Assembly (NCBI GenBank): GCA_910587015.1
Contig: CAJUME010000010.1
Span: forward strand, 186,001 to 250,000
Length of the DNA stretch: 64,000 bases
Direction: 5' to 3'
From: an uncultured Christensenella sp.
GTDB lineage: Bacteria > Bacillota > Clostridia > Christensenellales > Borkfalkiaceae
Shown: piece after piece, positions 44,201-52,248 of the stretch
How positions within the stretch are numbered: the first letter of the stretch is position 1
Layout: each line of letters begins with the position of its first letter
Translations under genes and position numbers: made by a program
The notes under the pieces: generated by a model
Told to the model about the DNA's origin: nothing
The model's database searches: none
Seen by the model: the letters and a program-made list of their open reading frames with translations, nothing else

Positions 44201-44597
44201 GCATACCGTCACCGTTTACGGCGCGGACGGCGCTACGGTGCTGGGAACAATTCCGTCGTTAATGAGCGGCGACAAAATAACCTTGGCGCAGATACAGGAG
44301 CTTGTATCCGGCAGTATAATCGATAAGGTTTATACCTCGGCGGCAAAAACGGAAGAATTTGATTTTGATACGGCAATTTCTTCAGACCTTCAATTATACA
44401 TAACCGTTCTCGAAACCGTGGAATTAGAAACCTTGACGGACTATACGCTTAGTATAAAAAGCGAGCTTTCGTCCTCCGCAACTGCTGTTATAGACGGCGT
44501 GGTGCTTCACAATAACAACTATTTATTACTTGGTAGCGGAAGCAGTATAAAGATAAAGGTCAAGGCAGGCTCGGTAATAACGGTTTACGGCGACTAA
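41268..44597 (+). CDS. Pectin methylesterase (CE8) surface lipoprotein, ended by an in-frame TAA
   Basis: An exported protein with lipobox LTAC, an N-terminal Cys/His 'HWHEC...CxCG' module, a short beta domain and a CE8 pectin methylesterase domain (about residues 205-540). Active-site blocks are SSYHDTLYD (usual form QDTL; the Gln is His here), IEGRTDYVFG (nucleophile Asp) and SLARAW (Arg). After it come two copies of a beta-sandwich repeat (about 600-690 and 870-960; DG..S..G....G, then YKNGYAT and YKDGYAT), separated by H-Y-W/C-rich modules, and the start of a third. TAA at 44595 ends the frame inside the third repeat. The enzyme domain is intact, so demethylation of pectin should be retained. 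Confidence 0.85.
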   Translation: MKNRKLLKAVAAMTLGTLSVTCLGVGLTACNSGSGNDGPAHHWATEWSKDDVNHWHECTDENCDLIYQTAPHDFTNGDCVCGQPKPSSGNPDDGNKDPDDDNKDENGIISISACDHTQNGSRITQLVQKLYKAGDTVNHNNISVQVTKRVNGKEITENVKTDITYEDPDMTTAGEKQVKVKYGGKETTYAINVMDLSGVSKNAATVTVNASAGYGVSGNVVTVKTINDAVSVFKLLGTDDNTIKTINVSEGVYHEKVEFDIPNIHVVGAAADASKTVIEFDLIAEYKCPGTDAAYSTDGSATVSVRAAAMGFHAENITFQNYYNTHERYLKSVEIANALVPANESRKGNTMAVACLVQADMCVFDNVRFSSYHDTLYDYNGRHVYNNCFIEGRTDYVFGYGATSYFNNCTLNTIGADDDKNGGYVCATMGYSKYTPAGQTPTTVIAYGYIFKGCKFTADSRVVDGTVSLARAWSSYMTLAFIECDISSAYSKTAYGTKVDGKNERYGKMSSGEPDAERLYEYGNTGAGALDYAALGTGKQENLCTVLTEEQKNNFCNFNVIFAAKNGQIEYSSAWNGNAGVIIPAIYNFAEFAQGSSTNTNGQFVDFFDGAVSVKGTYWMNGSAMRLNVGDTVKINVQGKITVDWYGGVYGTAANGKINYKNGYATLTIVEDAASTNGIYIKSITVDGTQEGVHEHSYGNWVIASEPTATTGGTATRTCTDCELATPHSVELQLPRLSEDDYTITASQNAGKAIYTLKTESSIKFEADALAGIHVHHYGAWTVSLTPTATAVGAVTRACEDADCNHDSTATESKELPTLGDARYTITDNTADLNNGGTGTYTIKLDGIDEPVSFTAETSKLEARVTYDLTKVANKNVSGTSSEPASLFDGVMSMVGSMRFQNGTGAQVNKGTVITLNVKGTVEIVWFGGGYGTEADGKVTYKDGYATIEIIGAGTSGNGAYIKTITVDRGDIPADTAMHTVTVYGADGATVLGTIPSLMSGDKITLAQIQELVSGSIIDKVYTSAAKTEEFDFDTAISSDLQLYITVLETVELETLTDYTLSIKSELSSSATAVIDGVVLHNNNYLLLGSGSSIKIKVKAGSVITVYGD

Positions 44598-45092
44598 TAT
44601 GTGGGCAGCGCGGTCAAATTCAACGACGTAGCGGCGGTTAAAACCGACGACAATACCTTTGTGTATACAGCGGGAGTAACAGACGAAGAAGTAACAATAA
44701 CGTCTGCGGGGTCAACGTATATCAGGTGCCTGAATGTTAACTGCAATATAACGTATAACACGGGCGACGTAATTTTACTCGGCGAATATCCCGGTCAATG
44801 CACTAATTCAAAAGCGGCATATCATGGCGTTGAAATTGACGCCACGGCGTCGGCCAACGCCAAGTGGGACGGTAATAAAGGCACAAGCGGCGGTTACACT
44901 TATGCGCAGACCAATGCAGATACCAAGCTTACTTTTAAGGTTGCGGACGGAATTACGGCCGACAATGTTAAAGTATACAATTATAACGGAGTGCTAACCG
45001 CGGATACGGCTTATAGTATCACCGTAGAAAACGGAACGGTAACAATTGTGCTTTTGCAGAACTGTTATATTTGCAGAATCGAAATAGCTTAA
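44598..45092 (+). pseudogene. Separated C-terminus of the pectinesterase, same frame after the TAA
   Basis: Reading on from the TAA without a frame change gives 164 further residues (YVGSAVKFNDVA... to ...ICRIEIA) that complete the third beta repeat and add a C-terminal carbohydrate-binding-like domain. No ribosome site precedes the GTG at 44601. I regard it as the 3' end of a 1275-residue protein interrupted by one nonsense codon, or one read through. Confidence 0.7.
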
Positions 45093-45167
45093 ATATTCCC
45101 GTACGCTTTGTGAATATAACGCATACAAAAAGCTTTATTCGGAAAAATTTAAGGAGAAAATATAAAA

Positions 45168-47108
45168 ATGCTTAAAAAAATTTCGTCAATGCTGCTTGCT
45201 GCGGCAATAATAATGACCATGGCGGCAATTACAGGCTGCAATAGGGATACGGAGCCCGTTCAGCTTTCAAGTCCCGAAATAACGCTGACAGATAACGTCA
45301 TCAGTTGGGCTGAGGTCGAGCATGCCGACGGTTATATCGTGAAGGAGGGCGCGGCAGAGGTTTCAACGCAAACCGCATTAAGCTACGCTATAAATAAAAC
45401 GGACGCGGGTAGCTATACTTACACCGTTATAGCAACAAGCACAAACAAAAAATATACGTCAAGCGCTGTTTCCAATGCGGTTACATATACTGTTACGTCG
45501 CAAGGGCCGGGGGAAAACGACACGTCTGCAAGGTTCAACGGCAAAATATATGTTGTCGGCGACTCCACGGTATGCTCGTTTGCCGATACGTATTATATTC
45601 CCCGTTACGGGTATGGAACACAGCTTTTTAACTTCATCAATATCGATAGTGGCAATGTGGAAAATCTTGCGCTTTCCGGCAGAAGCTCTTGGAGCTATAC
45701 AACCGAAGCAAATTACGGTAAGCTTACCTCGGGCATTTCTTCTGGCGACTATTTGTTTATAGGCTTCGGTCATAATGATGAAAAGCGCGAGGTCGCAAGA
45801 TATACCGACCCTACGTTGAGCGCGGATAATACTTCCACAATGATTGGCACTTATAATGCAAACCGAACGGTGTCGTTTAAGCACGTGCTCAAAAGCTATT
45901 ACATAGACGTAGCAAAAGCCGCAGGCGCGACTCCCGTGCTTTGTACGCCCATTACAAGATTGTATGAAGATTCGAAGCAATCAAGCTACGACAATGTCCA
46001 TGTAACAACTACGGCCTCGGCAAAGGACGATAATTCCGGCGTAACTACTACCTGGAACGGCGGCGACTATGCAAAAGCCATCAAAGAGCTGGCGGCAGAG
46101 GAGGGCTTGCTGTGCATTGACCTTACTACTATTACTAAAACCGATTATAAGCAGTCAGGCTATAACGAGGCGGTTAAATACCATGCGGCAACCGGCGCAA
46201 AATGGACTGACGAAAGCAAGACGGAAAAGACGGCTACGGGTATAGATGCAACGCATACAAATTTATACGGCGCCAAAATGAACGCGTATTACATTGCAAA
46301 TGCGGTAAAATCGTCCGGACTTGCGTTGGCGGCAAATATAAAAACCAATATCGCACGGCCGGTCTATGCCGATAATGCAGCGGCGATAATAAATGCAAAT
46401 TACGAAATACCCGAAAAAGAACCGTTTAACCCCGATAAGGACGCTTCTAAGCTATGGACGAATATAAACGGCATAACCACCGATACGGCAAATGCGCAGG
46501 CGCAGTATAAATGGTACGGAACAGCCTTCGGAAAAAATGCCTCGCCCTCCAATTATCTTATAACTCAAAGCACAGAGGGCGGACTTACCTTCACGGTTAA
46601 AGAAACCACAAGCAAGGGTAAAATCGAAAGCTCTAACGACAGTATAGCAGCGGTATTTATTCAAGTGCCCTTCAAAACCGCTTTTTCCGTATCCGCAACG
46701 GCAAAGGTCGTTTCCTACGGCGGTAATCAGGCGGGCTTCGGTTTAATGGTGCGTGACGATATTTACATCGATTCTACGGAAGTCGTAAGCAGTAATTATG
46801 TTACTGCGGGCTGCTACGGAACGTCGACAAAGGCCGTTATGGGCTATGCAAGAAACGGAGGCTCTCTCGTAGCTTCTTCAAACAAGGTAGATTATCCTGC
46901 CGCAAACAGTGAGTATACGCTTTCGTTAGCAAGGTCAAGCCAATCTATTACTGCCAAAATCGGCAATTATTCCTATTCGGCGGTAAGCGATTTCGACCTC
47001 GCCGTATCCGACAGTGAATACGTATATATTTGCCTTTGGGCGACGCGTGGAACGGAGGTTACGTTCAGTAATATTACCTTTACGTCCAACGAATGGGTAA
47101 GCGCTTAA
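45168..47108 (+). CDS. Lipoprotein SGNH esterase, second rhamnogalacturonan acetylesterase-like
   Basis: A 646-aa lipoprotein (lipobox ITGC, about Cys24). A fibronectin III-like domain (about 34-110) is followed by an SGNH esterase: YVVGDSTVCSF, LALSGRSSWS, FIGFGHNDEK and IDATHTNLYGA. The C-terminal 210 residues form a beta-sandwich that may bind carbohydrate. It probably complements the first esterase in pectin deacetylation. AAGGAG precedes the ATG. A long hairpin closes the cluster. Confidence 0.85.
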   Translation: MLKKISSMLLAAAIIMTMAAITGCNRDTEPVQLSSPEITLTDNVISWAEVEHADGYIVKEGAAEVSTQTALSYAINKTDAGSYTYTVIATSTNKKYTSSAVSNAVTYTVTSQGPGENDTSARFNGKIYVVGDSTVCSFADTYYIPRYGYGTQLFNFINIDSGNVENLALSGRSSWSYTTEANYGKLTSGISSGDYLFIGFGHNDEKREVARYTDPTLSADNTSTMIGTYNANRTVSFKHVLKSYYIDVAKAAGATPVLCTPITRLYEDSKQSSYDNVHVTTTASAKDDNSGVTTTWNGGDYAKAIKELAAEEGLLCIDLTTITKTDYKQSGYNEAVKYHAATGAKWTDESKTEKTATGIDATHTNLYGAKMNAYYIANAVKSSGLALAANIKTNIARPVYADNAAAIINANYEIPEKEPFNPDKDASKLWTNINGITTDTANAQAQYKWYGTAFGKNASPSNYLITQSTEGGLTFTVKETTSKGKIESSNDSIAAVFIQVPFKTAFSVSATAKVVSYGGNQAGFGLMVRDDIYIDSTEVVSSNYVTAGCYGTSTKAVMGYARNGGSLVASSNKVDYPAANSEYTLSLARSSQSITAKIGNYSYSAVSDFDLAVSDSEYVYICLWATRGTEVTFSNITFTSNEWVSA

Positions 47109-47127
47109 AGAATTCATAAGCTGCAAA

Positions 47128-47163
47128 ACAGCCTGCGCAGAAAATAATTTCTGCGCAGGCTGT
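47128..47163 (+). terminator. Terminator of the pectin cluster
   Basis: ACAGCCTGCGCAGAAA and TTTCTGCGCAGGCTGT form a 16-bp perfect stem. The following bases (tcatttatttt) are only moderately T-rich. Confidence 0.75.
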
Positions 47164-47218
47164 TCATTTATTTTACAGCCCTTTTTAAAATACGCGGCGG
47201 GCAAGCATTTCGGTTGAG

Positions 47219-47247
47219 TTGACATACCCGTTGCGGCGTGGTATTAT
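47219..47247 (+). promoter_or_regulatory. Promoter of the queuosine-precursor operon
   Basis: TTGACA and TATTAT with 17-base spacing; transcription expected near 47254. Confidence 0.8.
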
Positions 47248-47253
47248 ATAGCC

Positions 47254-47366
47254 AATTAAACGGACAGTTCGTTTGCGCCATCCTGTCGATAAACAAAACC
47301 AGGGCATCTGAATGGGAGTAGTCTTTTCGGGTGCAGTCGTTTTGTCGCGGCTGTATTTTTTTGCGC
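47254..47366 (+). promoter_or_regulatory. Attenuator leader, candidate preQ1 riboswitch
   Basis: A 125-nt leader before queD. Near its start, GACAG (47263) pairs with CTGTC (47283) around a loop, followed by an A-rich tail (ataaacaaaacc) and ggg that could pair back with the loop gcgcc, a pseudoknot-like layout. Near its end, CAGTCG-N8-CGGCTG is followed by TATTTTTTT, an intrinsic terminator just before the queD ribosome site. Attenuation by preQ1 is the expected logic for this operon. I cannot assign a specific riboswitch class from sequence alone. Confidence 0.55.
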
Positions 47367-47378
47367 AAAGGGAGATAT

Positions 47379-47798
47379 ATGTATTATTTAAAAACCTCGG
47401 CTTGTTTTGACAGCGCGCACTTTCTGCACGGATACAACGGCAAGTGCGCAAACATCCACGGCCACCACTGGGTTGTGGAGGTAACGATATGCAGCGGCAA
47501 ATTGCAGGGCAGCGGCGAAAAGCGCGGCATGCTTCTTGACTTCGGCGATTTTAAGCAGGCGGTAAAAGAGCTTGCAGAAAGCCTTGACCATACGCTTATT
47601 TACGAAAAAAACACCCTTAAGCCCGCAACCCTCGCCGCACTTAGGGAAGAAGGGTTTTCGCTGGTTGAAACGGATTTCAGACCCACTGCCGAAAACTTTG
47701 CGGCGCACATATACGCCGACCTTTGCAGCAAGGGCTTGCCCGTTTCCTGCGTGACCGTCTGCGAATCGCCCGAAAACTGCGCGGTGTACGGTGAGTGA
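47379..47798 (+). CDS. queD: 6-carboxytetrahydropterin synthase QueD
   Basis: A 139-aa enzyme that converts dihydroneopterin triphosphate to 6-carboxy-tetrahydropterin, step 2 of preQ0 synthesis. Zinc histidines lie in SAHFL and IHGHHW and the catalytic Cys in GKCANIHGHHW; a C-terminal CESPEN is typical. The ATG at 47379 follows AAAGGGAG. First gene of the operon. Confidence 0.93.
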   Translation: MYYLKTSACFDSAHFLHGYNGKCANIHGHHWVVEVTICSGKLQGSGEKRGMLLDFGDFKQAVKELAESLDHTLIYEKNTLKPATLAALREEGFSLVETDFRPTAENFAAHIYADLCSKGLPVSCVTVCESPENCAVYGE

Positions 47799-47799
47799 A

Positions 47800-48465
47800 A
47801 TGTCTTGTTTTAAAGTTGCCGAAAGGTTTGTAAGCATAAACGGCGAAGGCCCTCGCGCGGGCGAGCTTGCCGTGTTTTTACGTTTTTGCGGCTGCAATCT
47901 AAATTGCGGCTACTGCGACACGCGCTGGGCAAATACCGCCGACGTAAAATACGAGCTTGCCTCCGCGGAAGAGCTCGTTGCATACGTAAAATCGACGGGC
48001 GTAAAAAACGTTACCCTGACGGGCGGCGAGCCGCTTTTGCAGTCGGATATTGCATTTCTTATAGAACTGCTTGGCGCGGCGGGTGCGGAAGTCGAAATAG
48101 AAACCAACGGAAGCGTGCCGTTGAAAAACTTCGTTTCCCTATCGCCCCGCCCCTCCGTAACCGCCGATTATAAGCTTCCTTCCAGCGGAATGGAAAAATA
48201 TATGCTGACCGAAAGCTTTTCTTACCTTACGATGCAAGACGCAGTCAAATTTGTGGTTGGCGATAAGCGTGATTTGGCGCGTGCGGAAGAAATTATAAAC
48301 GTGTACGGACTTACGGACAGGTGCCGCGTCTATTTCAGTCCCGTGTTCGGCAAAATCAAGCCCGAAGAAATTGCGGAGTTTATGAAGGAGCGTAAGCTTA
48401 ACGGCGTACGCCTGCAATTACAGCTGCATAAAATTATCTGGGAGCCCGATAAGCGCGGGGTATAG
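47800..48465 (+). CDS. queE: 7-carboxy-7-deazaguanine synthase QueE
   Basis: A radical SAM enzyme that contracts 6-carboxytetrahydropterin to 7-carboxy-7-deazaguanine. SINGEGPRAG opens the protein. The iron-sulfur motif is CNLNCGYCDT (CxxxCxxC), and LTGGEPLLQ is the SAM-binding GGEP. GGTGA lies 5 bases before the ATG at 47800; a GTG at 47791 inside queD is an alternative start. About 222 residues, normal for the family. Confidence 0.93.
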   Translation: MSCFKVAERFVSINGEGPRAGELAVFLRFCGCNLNCGYCDTRWANTADVKYELASAEELVAYVKSTGVKNVTLTGGEPLLQSDIAFLIELLGAAGAEVEIETNGSVPLKNFVSLSPRPSVTADYKLPSSGMEKYMLTESFSYLTMQDAVKFVVGDKRDLARAEEIINVYGLTDRCRVYFSPVFGKIKPEEIAEFMKERKLNGVRLQLQLHKIIWEPDKRGV

Positions 48466-48473
48466 GAGAAGGT

Positions 48474-49046
48474 ATGGATATTAAAGAAATAGAAAAGCAT
48501 ATCCGCGGGTTATTGGTCGCCATAGGCGAAGACCCCGACAGGGAGGGTCTGCGTGAAACGCCCGCCCGCGTTGCGCGAATGTACGAGGAAGCGTTTGAAG
48601 GTATAAAATACACCAACCGCGAAATTGCGGAAATGTTCGGAAAAACCTTCGAGGTTCCGTCCGACCCGAATTCCGGCGGCGCGGTAGTCATAAAGGACAT
48701 AAGCGTGTTCAGCTATTGCGAGCATCATTTGGCGCTTATGTACGATATGAAGGTCGATGTGGCGTACGTTCCGCGCGGAAGAGTTCTGGGACTGAGCAAA
48801 ATCGCACGCATCTGCGATATGGCGGCAAAACGGCTGCAATTGCAGGAACGTCTCGGGCGGGACATTGCCGAGATAATTTCACTTGCGGCTTTATCGCCCG
48901 ACGTCGGAGTAAGGATAGAAGGCTGTCACAGCTGTATGACTTCGCGCGGGATAAAAAACGTATCGTCGAAAACGGTTACAAAAACTTACTTCGGCGCGTT
49001 TAAGGACGACATTTCTCTGCAAAAGCTTTTGGGGGACAGGGTATGA
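48474..49046 (+). CDS. folE: GTP cyclohydrolase I FolE
   Basis: A 190-aa enzyme that turns GTP into dihydroneopterin triphosphate, the shared first step of folate and queuosine pathways. DREGLRETPARVARMYEE, the zinc ligands in YCEHHLAL and EGCHSCM, and GLSKIARI are all present. Its place between queE and queC dedicates it to the queuosine pathway, though folate synthesis may share it. The operon continues with a 4-base overlap. Confidence 0.94.
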   Translation: MDIKEIEKHIRGLLVAIGEDPDREGLRETPARVARMYEEAFEGIKYTNREIAEMFGKTFEVPSDPNSGGAVVIKDISVFSYCEHHLALMYDMKVDVAYVPRGRVLGLSKIARICDMAAKRLQLQERLGRDIAEIISLAALSPDVGVRIEGCHSCMTSRGIKNVSSKTVTKTYFGAFKDDISLQKLLGDRV

Positions 49047-49729
49047 AAGCGCTTGTTTTATTAAGCGGCGGCGTGGACAGCGCAACCTGCCTCGGGCTGG
49101 CGGTTCAAAAATACGGCGCGGCAGAAGTTTTCGCCCTTTCCGTTTACTACGGACAGACACACAGCAAAGAGCTTGCCGCGGCGCAAAAGGTTGCCGGCTT
49201 TTACGGCGTTGCTTTAAAGCGGCTTGACCTTTCGGTCATATTCGAAGGCTCGGACTGTTCGCTTCTGGCGGATTCGCCCAATGATATACCCCTGCAAAGC
49301 TATGCCGAACAGCTTTCGGTAACGGGCGGCAAGCCCGTTTCAACGTACGTCCCGTTCAGAAACGGACTTTTTCTTTCGGCGGCGGCAAGCGTGGCTCTTT
49401 CTCACGGGTGCGAGGTGATATATTACGGCGCGCACAGCGACGATGCGGCGGGCAACGCCTATCCGGATTGCAGCGAAAGGTTCAATTCCGCTATGGGCGA
49501 AGCTATCTATACGGGCAGCGGCGGACAGCTTAAAATTCTTGCGCCGTTTGTAAGCTTAAACAAAGCTCAGGTTGTAAAAAAGGGACTTGAGCTCGGCGTT
49601 CCCTATAAATATACCTGGAGCTGTTATTCCGGCGGCGGAAAACCCTGCGGCGTATGCGCCACCTGCCGCGACCGCGCCGCGGCATTCAGGGCCAACGGAA
49701 TAGACGACCCCGCAATAAAAGGAGAATAA
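49043..49729 (+). CDS. queC: 7-cyano-7-deazaguanine synthase QueC
   Basis: A 228-aa ATP-dependent enzyme that makes preQ0 from 7-carboxy-7-deazaguanine and ammonia. The PP-loop [10 protein letters not shown] (residues 6-15) and four zinc Cys ([15 protein letters not shown]) are present. ATGA overlap with folE. Confidence 0.95.
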   Translation: MKALVLLSGGVDSATCLGLAVQKYGAAEVFALSVYYGQTHSKELAAAQKVAGFYGVALKRLDLSVIFEGSDCSLLADSPNDIPLQSYAEQLSVTGGKPVSTYVPFRNGLFLSAAASVALSHGCEVIYYGAHSDDAAGNAYPDCSERFNSAMGEAIYTGSGGQLKILAPFVSLNKAQVVKKGLELGVPYKYTWSCYSGGGKPCGVCATCRDRAAAFRANGIDDPAIKGE

Positions 49730-49730
49730 T

Positions 49731-50222
49731 ATGCCAAGAGAAAAACAGAACGAAGGTATAACCCTGCTCGGTAACAACAACACTAAATATCCGCAGACCT
49801 ACGACCCGTCCGTTTTGCAAGCGTTTGCAAACAAACACCCCGAAAGGGATTATTTCGTAAAGTTCAACTGTCCCGAATTCACAAGCCTTTGCCCCATTAC
49901 GGGTCAGCCCGATTTCGCCACGGTTTACATTTCTTATGTGCCGCGCGATAAGATGGTTGAAAGCAAGTCTTTAAAGCTGTATCTTTTCGGGTTCAGAAAC
50001 CGCGGCGATTTCCACGAGGACTGCGTTAACATAATTATGAACGACCTTATTGATTTGATGGACCCCGCATACATTGAGGTATGGGGCAAGTTTCTGCCCC
50101 GCGGCGGAATTTCCATAGACCCTTACTGCAACTACGGCAAAAAGGGAACCAAATGGGAGCAGGTAGCCTGGGACAGGCTTTCGCACCACGATATGTATCC
50201 CGAAAAAATCGACAACAGATAA
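49731..50222 (+). CDS. queF: NADPH-dependent 7-cyano-7-deazaguanine reductase QueF
   Basis: A 163-aa unimodular QueF that reduces preQ0 to preQ1. The catalytic Cys is in [18 protein letters not shown], and [16 protein letters not shown] is the family substrate-binding motif, with FHEDC after it. It completes a full preQ1 pathway; tgt and queA/queG lie outside the window. AGGAG precedes the ATG. Confidence 0.95.
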   Translation: MPREKQNEGITLLGNNNTKYPQTYDPSVLQAFANKHPERDYFVKFNCPEFTSLCPITGQPDFATVYISYVPRDKMVESKSLKLYLFGFRNRGDFHEDCVNIIMNDLIDLMDPAYIEVWGKFLPRGGISIDPYCNYGKKGTKWEQVAWDRLSHHDMYPEKIDNR

Positions 50223-50225
50223 TAA

Positions 50226-50264
50226 AAAAGCGGTGAAGGGTGTTAAAACCCTTCACCGCTTTTT
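50226..50264 (+). terminator. Bidirectional terminator between queF and tkt
   Basis: AAAAAGCGGTGAAGGGT and ACCCTTCACCGCTTTTT form a 17-bp stem with a 5-6 base loop. The A and T runs on both sides let it serve the convergent xyl-tkt operon too. Confidence 0.9.
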
Positions 50265-50274
50265 ATATAATTTA

Positions 50275-52248
50275 TTACTTTGAATTTAATGAAATTTTTG
50301 CGCTTTTCGCAATGCTTTCGGCGGTAAACCCGAAATGCTTATACAGCGTTTTATAGTCCCCGCTCAGCCCGAAGGTATTCATTGCAATAATCTGTCCGTT
50401 GTCGCCCGCATATTCACGCCAGCCAAGCGGACTTGCCGCCTCCACGCAAACGCGCGCCTTAACCTCCTTCGGAATTACAGACTGCCTGTATTTTTCCGTC
50501 TGCTTTTCAAACAGCTCGAAGCACGGCAAAGAAACAACCCTTGCCTTCACTCCGTCCTTTTCAAGCAACGCCTTCGCCTGTGCGCACAGCTCCACCTCGG
50601 AGCCGCTTGCAATCAAAAGCACGTCGGGCATTCCCTTGCAGTCCGCCGCTATATACCCGCCCTTCAGCGCGTTTTCGCCCTTGTTGAACTGTGTTAAATT
50701 CTGCCGTGAAAGCACTATAGCAGTGGGGCAATCGCCGTTTAAGGCCGAAATATACGCCGCTACCGTCTCGCTGTAATCGCAGGGGCGGAAGACGTTTATA
50801 TCAGGCATTGCGCGAAGCGCGGCAAGCTGTTCAACGGGCTCGTGCGTAGGTCCGTCCTCGCCTACGCCGATGCTGTCGTGTGTCAAAACGTAAATTACGG
50901 GCAGCTTCATAATTGCGCTCATACGCATTGCTCCCTTCATATAGTCGGAGAAGGTGAAGAAGGTAGAGCAAACAACCCTAAGCCCGCCGTGCAGCGCAAT
51001 ACCGTTGCAAATGGCAGCCATAGCGTGCTCTCTTATGCCGAAATGAATATTTCTTCCCGTTCTGTTTTCGGGTGAAAACCAGTCCCCGCCCTTCAAATCC
51101 GTTTTTGTTGAAGGGGACAGGTCTGCGGAGCCCGAAATCAGGTTAGTAACCGATTTTGCAATTTCGTTCAGAACCTTTCCGCCGGAAATTCTCGTTGCCT
51201 CGGGCATATCCGACCCCGCCGTAACGGGCGGCTTAATCCCGCCGTTTTCAAAATATGCCTTATATTCGCGGGCAAGCTCGGGATATGCGGCGGCGTATTT
51301 TTCAAAAATCACCTTCCAGTCGTCCTCGGCCTTGCATTTCTCCTCGGCTATGCGGCGGCAGTGATAGCGCACCGCCTCGGGCACGTCAAAGGGCTGTTCG
51401 TTCCAGTTATAAAAATCCTTGGTCAGCTTTAACTGTTCTGCCGAGAGGGGAGAGCCGTGTATAGCGGCGCTTCCCGCAAGCGGCGTGCCGTAGCCTATTT
51501 GCGATTTGCATATAATTACGGTGGGCATATTCTCTTCACGCTGAGCGTCTATAATCGCCTTGCGAAGCTTCTGCGTATCGTTTGCGTCGGCAACTTCAAG
51601 CACCTGCCAGCCCAAAGCGGCAAAGCGCATGGCAGTGTTTTCCGAAAACGCGGCCGAGGTATCGCCTTCGATGGAAATATCGTTTTTATCGTAAAACAGA
51701 ATAAGCTTGCCCAGCTTTTGCGTCCCCGCAAACGAGCATGCCTCGTAGCTTATGCCCTCTTCCAGACAGCCGTCCCCGCACAGCGCATAGGTATAATGAT
51801 TTACTATTTTATAGCCCGCTCTGTTGAATTTGGCCCCCAGATATGCCTCGGCCAACGCAATTCCCACGGCGTTCGCAATTCCTTGACCGAGCGGGCCTGT
51901 GGAGCAGTCTACGCCGTCCGTCACGCCGTATTCGGGGTGACCGGGGGTCTTGCTGCCAAATTGTCTGAAATTCTTCAAATCCTCTTTGGTCACGTTGAAG
52001 CCGAAGAGGTGTAAAAGCGAGTACAGCAGCATAGAGCCGTGCCCCGCAGACAAAATAAATCTGTCGCGGTTTTCCCACTTGGGATTTTTAATGCTGAATT
52101 TCAAAAAATCGGAAAACAGCGTAAAGGCGGCGGGCGCCGCGCCGAAGCATATTCCGGGGTGACCCGAATTTGCCTTTGTAATCGCCTCGGCGGAAAGTAT
52201 CCTTACCGCGTCTATACATTTTTGATTGATATTTGTTTCCTGTGCCAT
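50275..52248 (-). CDS. tkt: Transketolase
   Basis: A 657-aa thiamine-diphosphate enzyme of the pentose phosphate pathway that exchanges two-carbon units among sugar phosphates. SGHPGICFGAAP, the ThDP/Mg motif GDGCLEEGISYEA...YDKNDISIEGDT, and HDSIGVGEDGPTHEPVEQ (substrate loop) are present. Its ATG directly follows the xylB stop, with CAGGAG inside xylB. As third gene after xylA and xylB it feeds xylulose 5-phosphate into central metabolism. Confidence 0.95.
   Translation of the reverse strand: MAQETNINQKCIDAVRILSAEAITKANSGHPGICFGAAPAAFTLFSDFLKFSIKNPKWENRDRFILSAGHGSMLLYSLLHLFGFNVTKEDLKNFRQFGSKTPGHPEYGVTDGVDCSTGPLGQGIANAVGIALAEAYLGAKFNRAGYKIVNHYTYALCGDGCLEEGISYEACSFAGTQKLGKLILFYDKNDISIEGDTSAAFSENTAMRFAALGWQVLEVADANDTQKLRKAIIDAQREENMPTVIICKSQIGYGTPLAGSAAIHGSPLSAEQLKLTKDFYNWNEQPFDVPEAVRYHCRRIAEEKCKAEDDWKVIFEKYAAAYPELAREYKAYFENGGIKPPVTAGSDMPEATRISGGKVLNEIAKSVTNLISGSADLSPSTKTDLKGGDWFSPENRTGRNIHFGIREHAMAAICNGIALHGGLRVVCSTFFTFSDYMKGAMRMSAIMKLPVIYVLTHDSIGVGEDGPTHEPVEQLAALRAMPDINVFRPCDYSETVAAYISALNGDCPTAIVLSRQNLTQFNKGENALKGGYIAADCKGMPDVLLIASGSEVELCAQAKALLEKDGVKARVVSLPCFELFEKQTEKYRQSVIPKEVKARVCVEAASPLGWREYAGDNGQIIAMNTFGLSGDYKTLYKHFGFTAESIAKSAKISLNSK

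Noticed and set aside
44601..45092. A separate gene starting at GTG 44601
   Set aside because: It is in the same frame as the pectinesterase, one codon after its TAA, lacks a ribosome site and completes the third repeat of the preceding protein.
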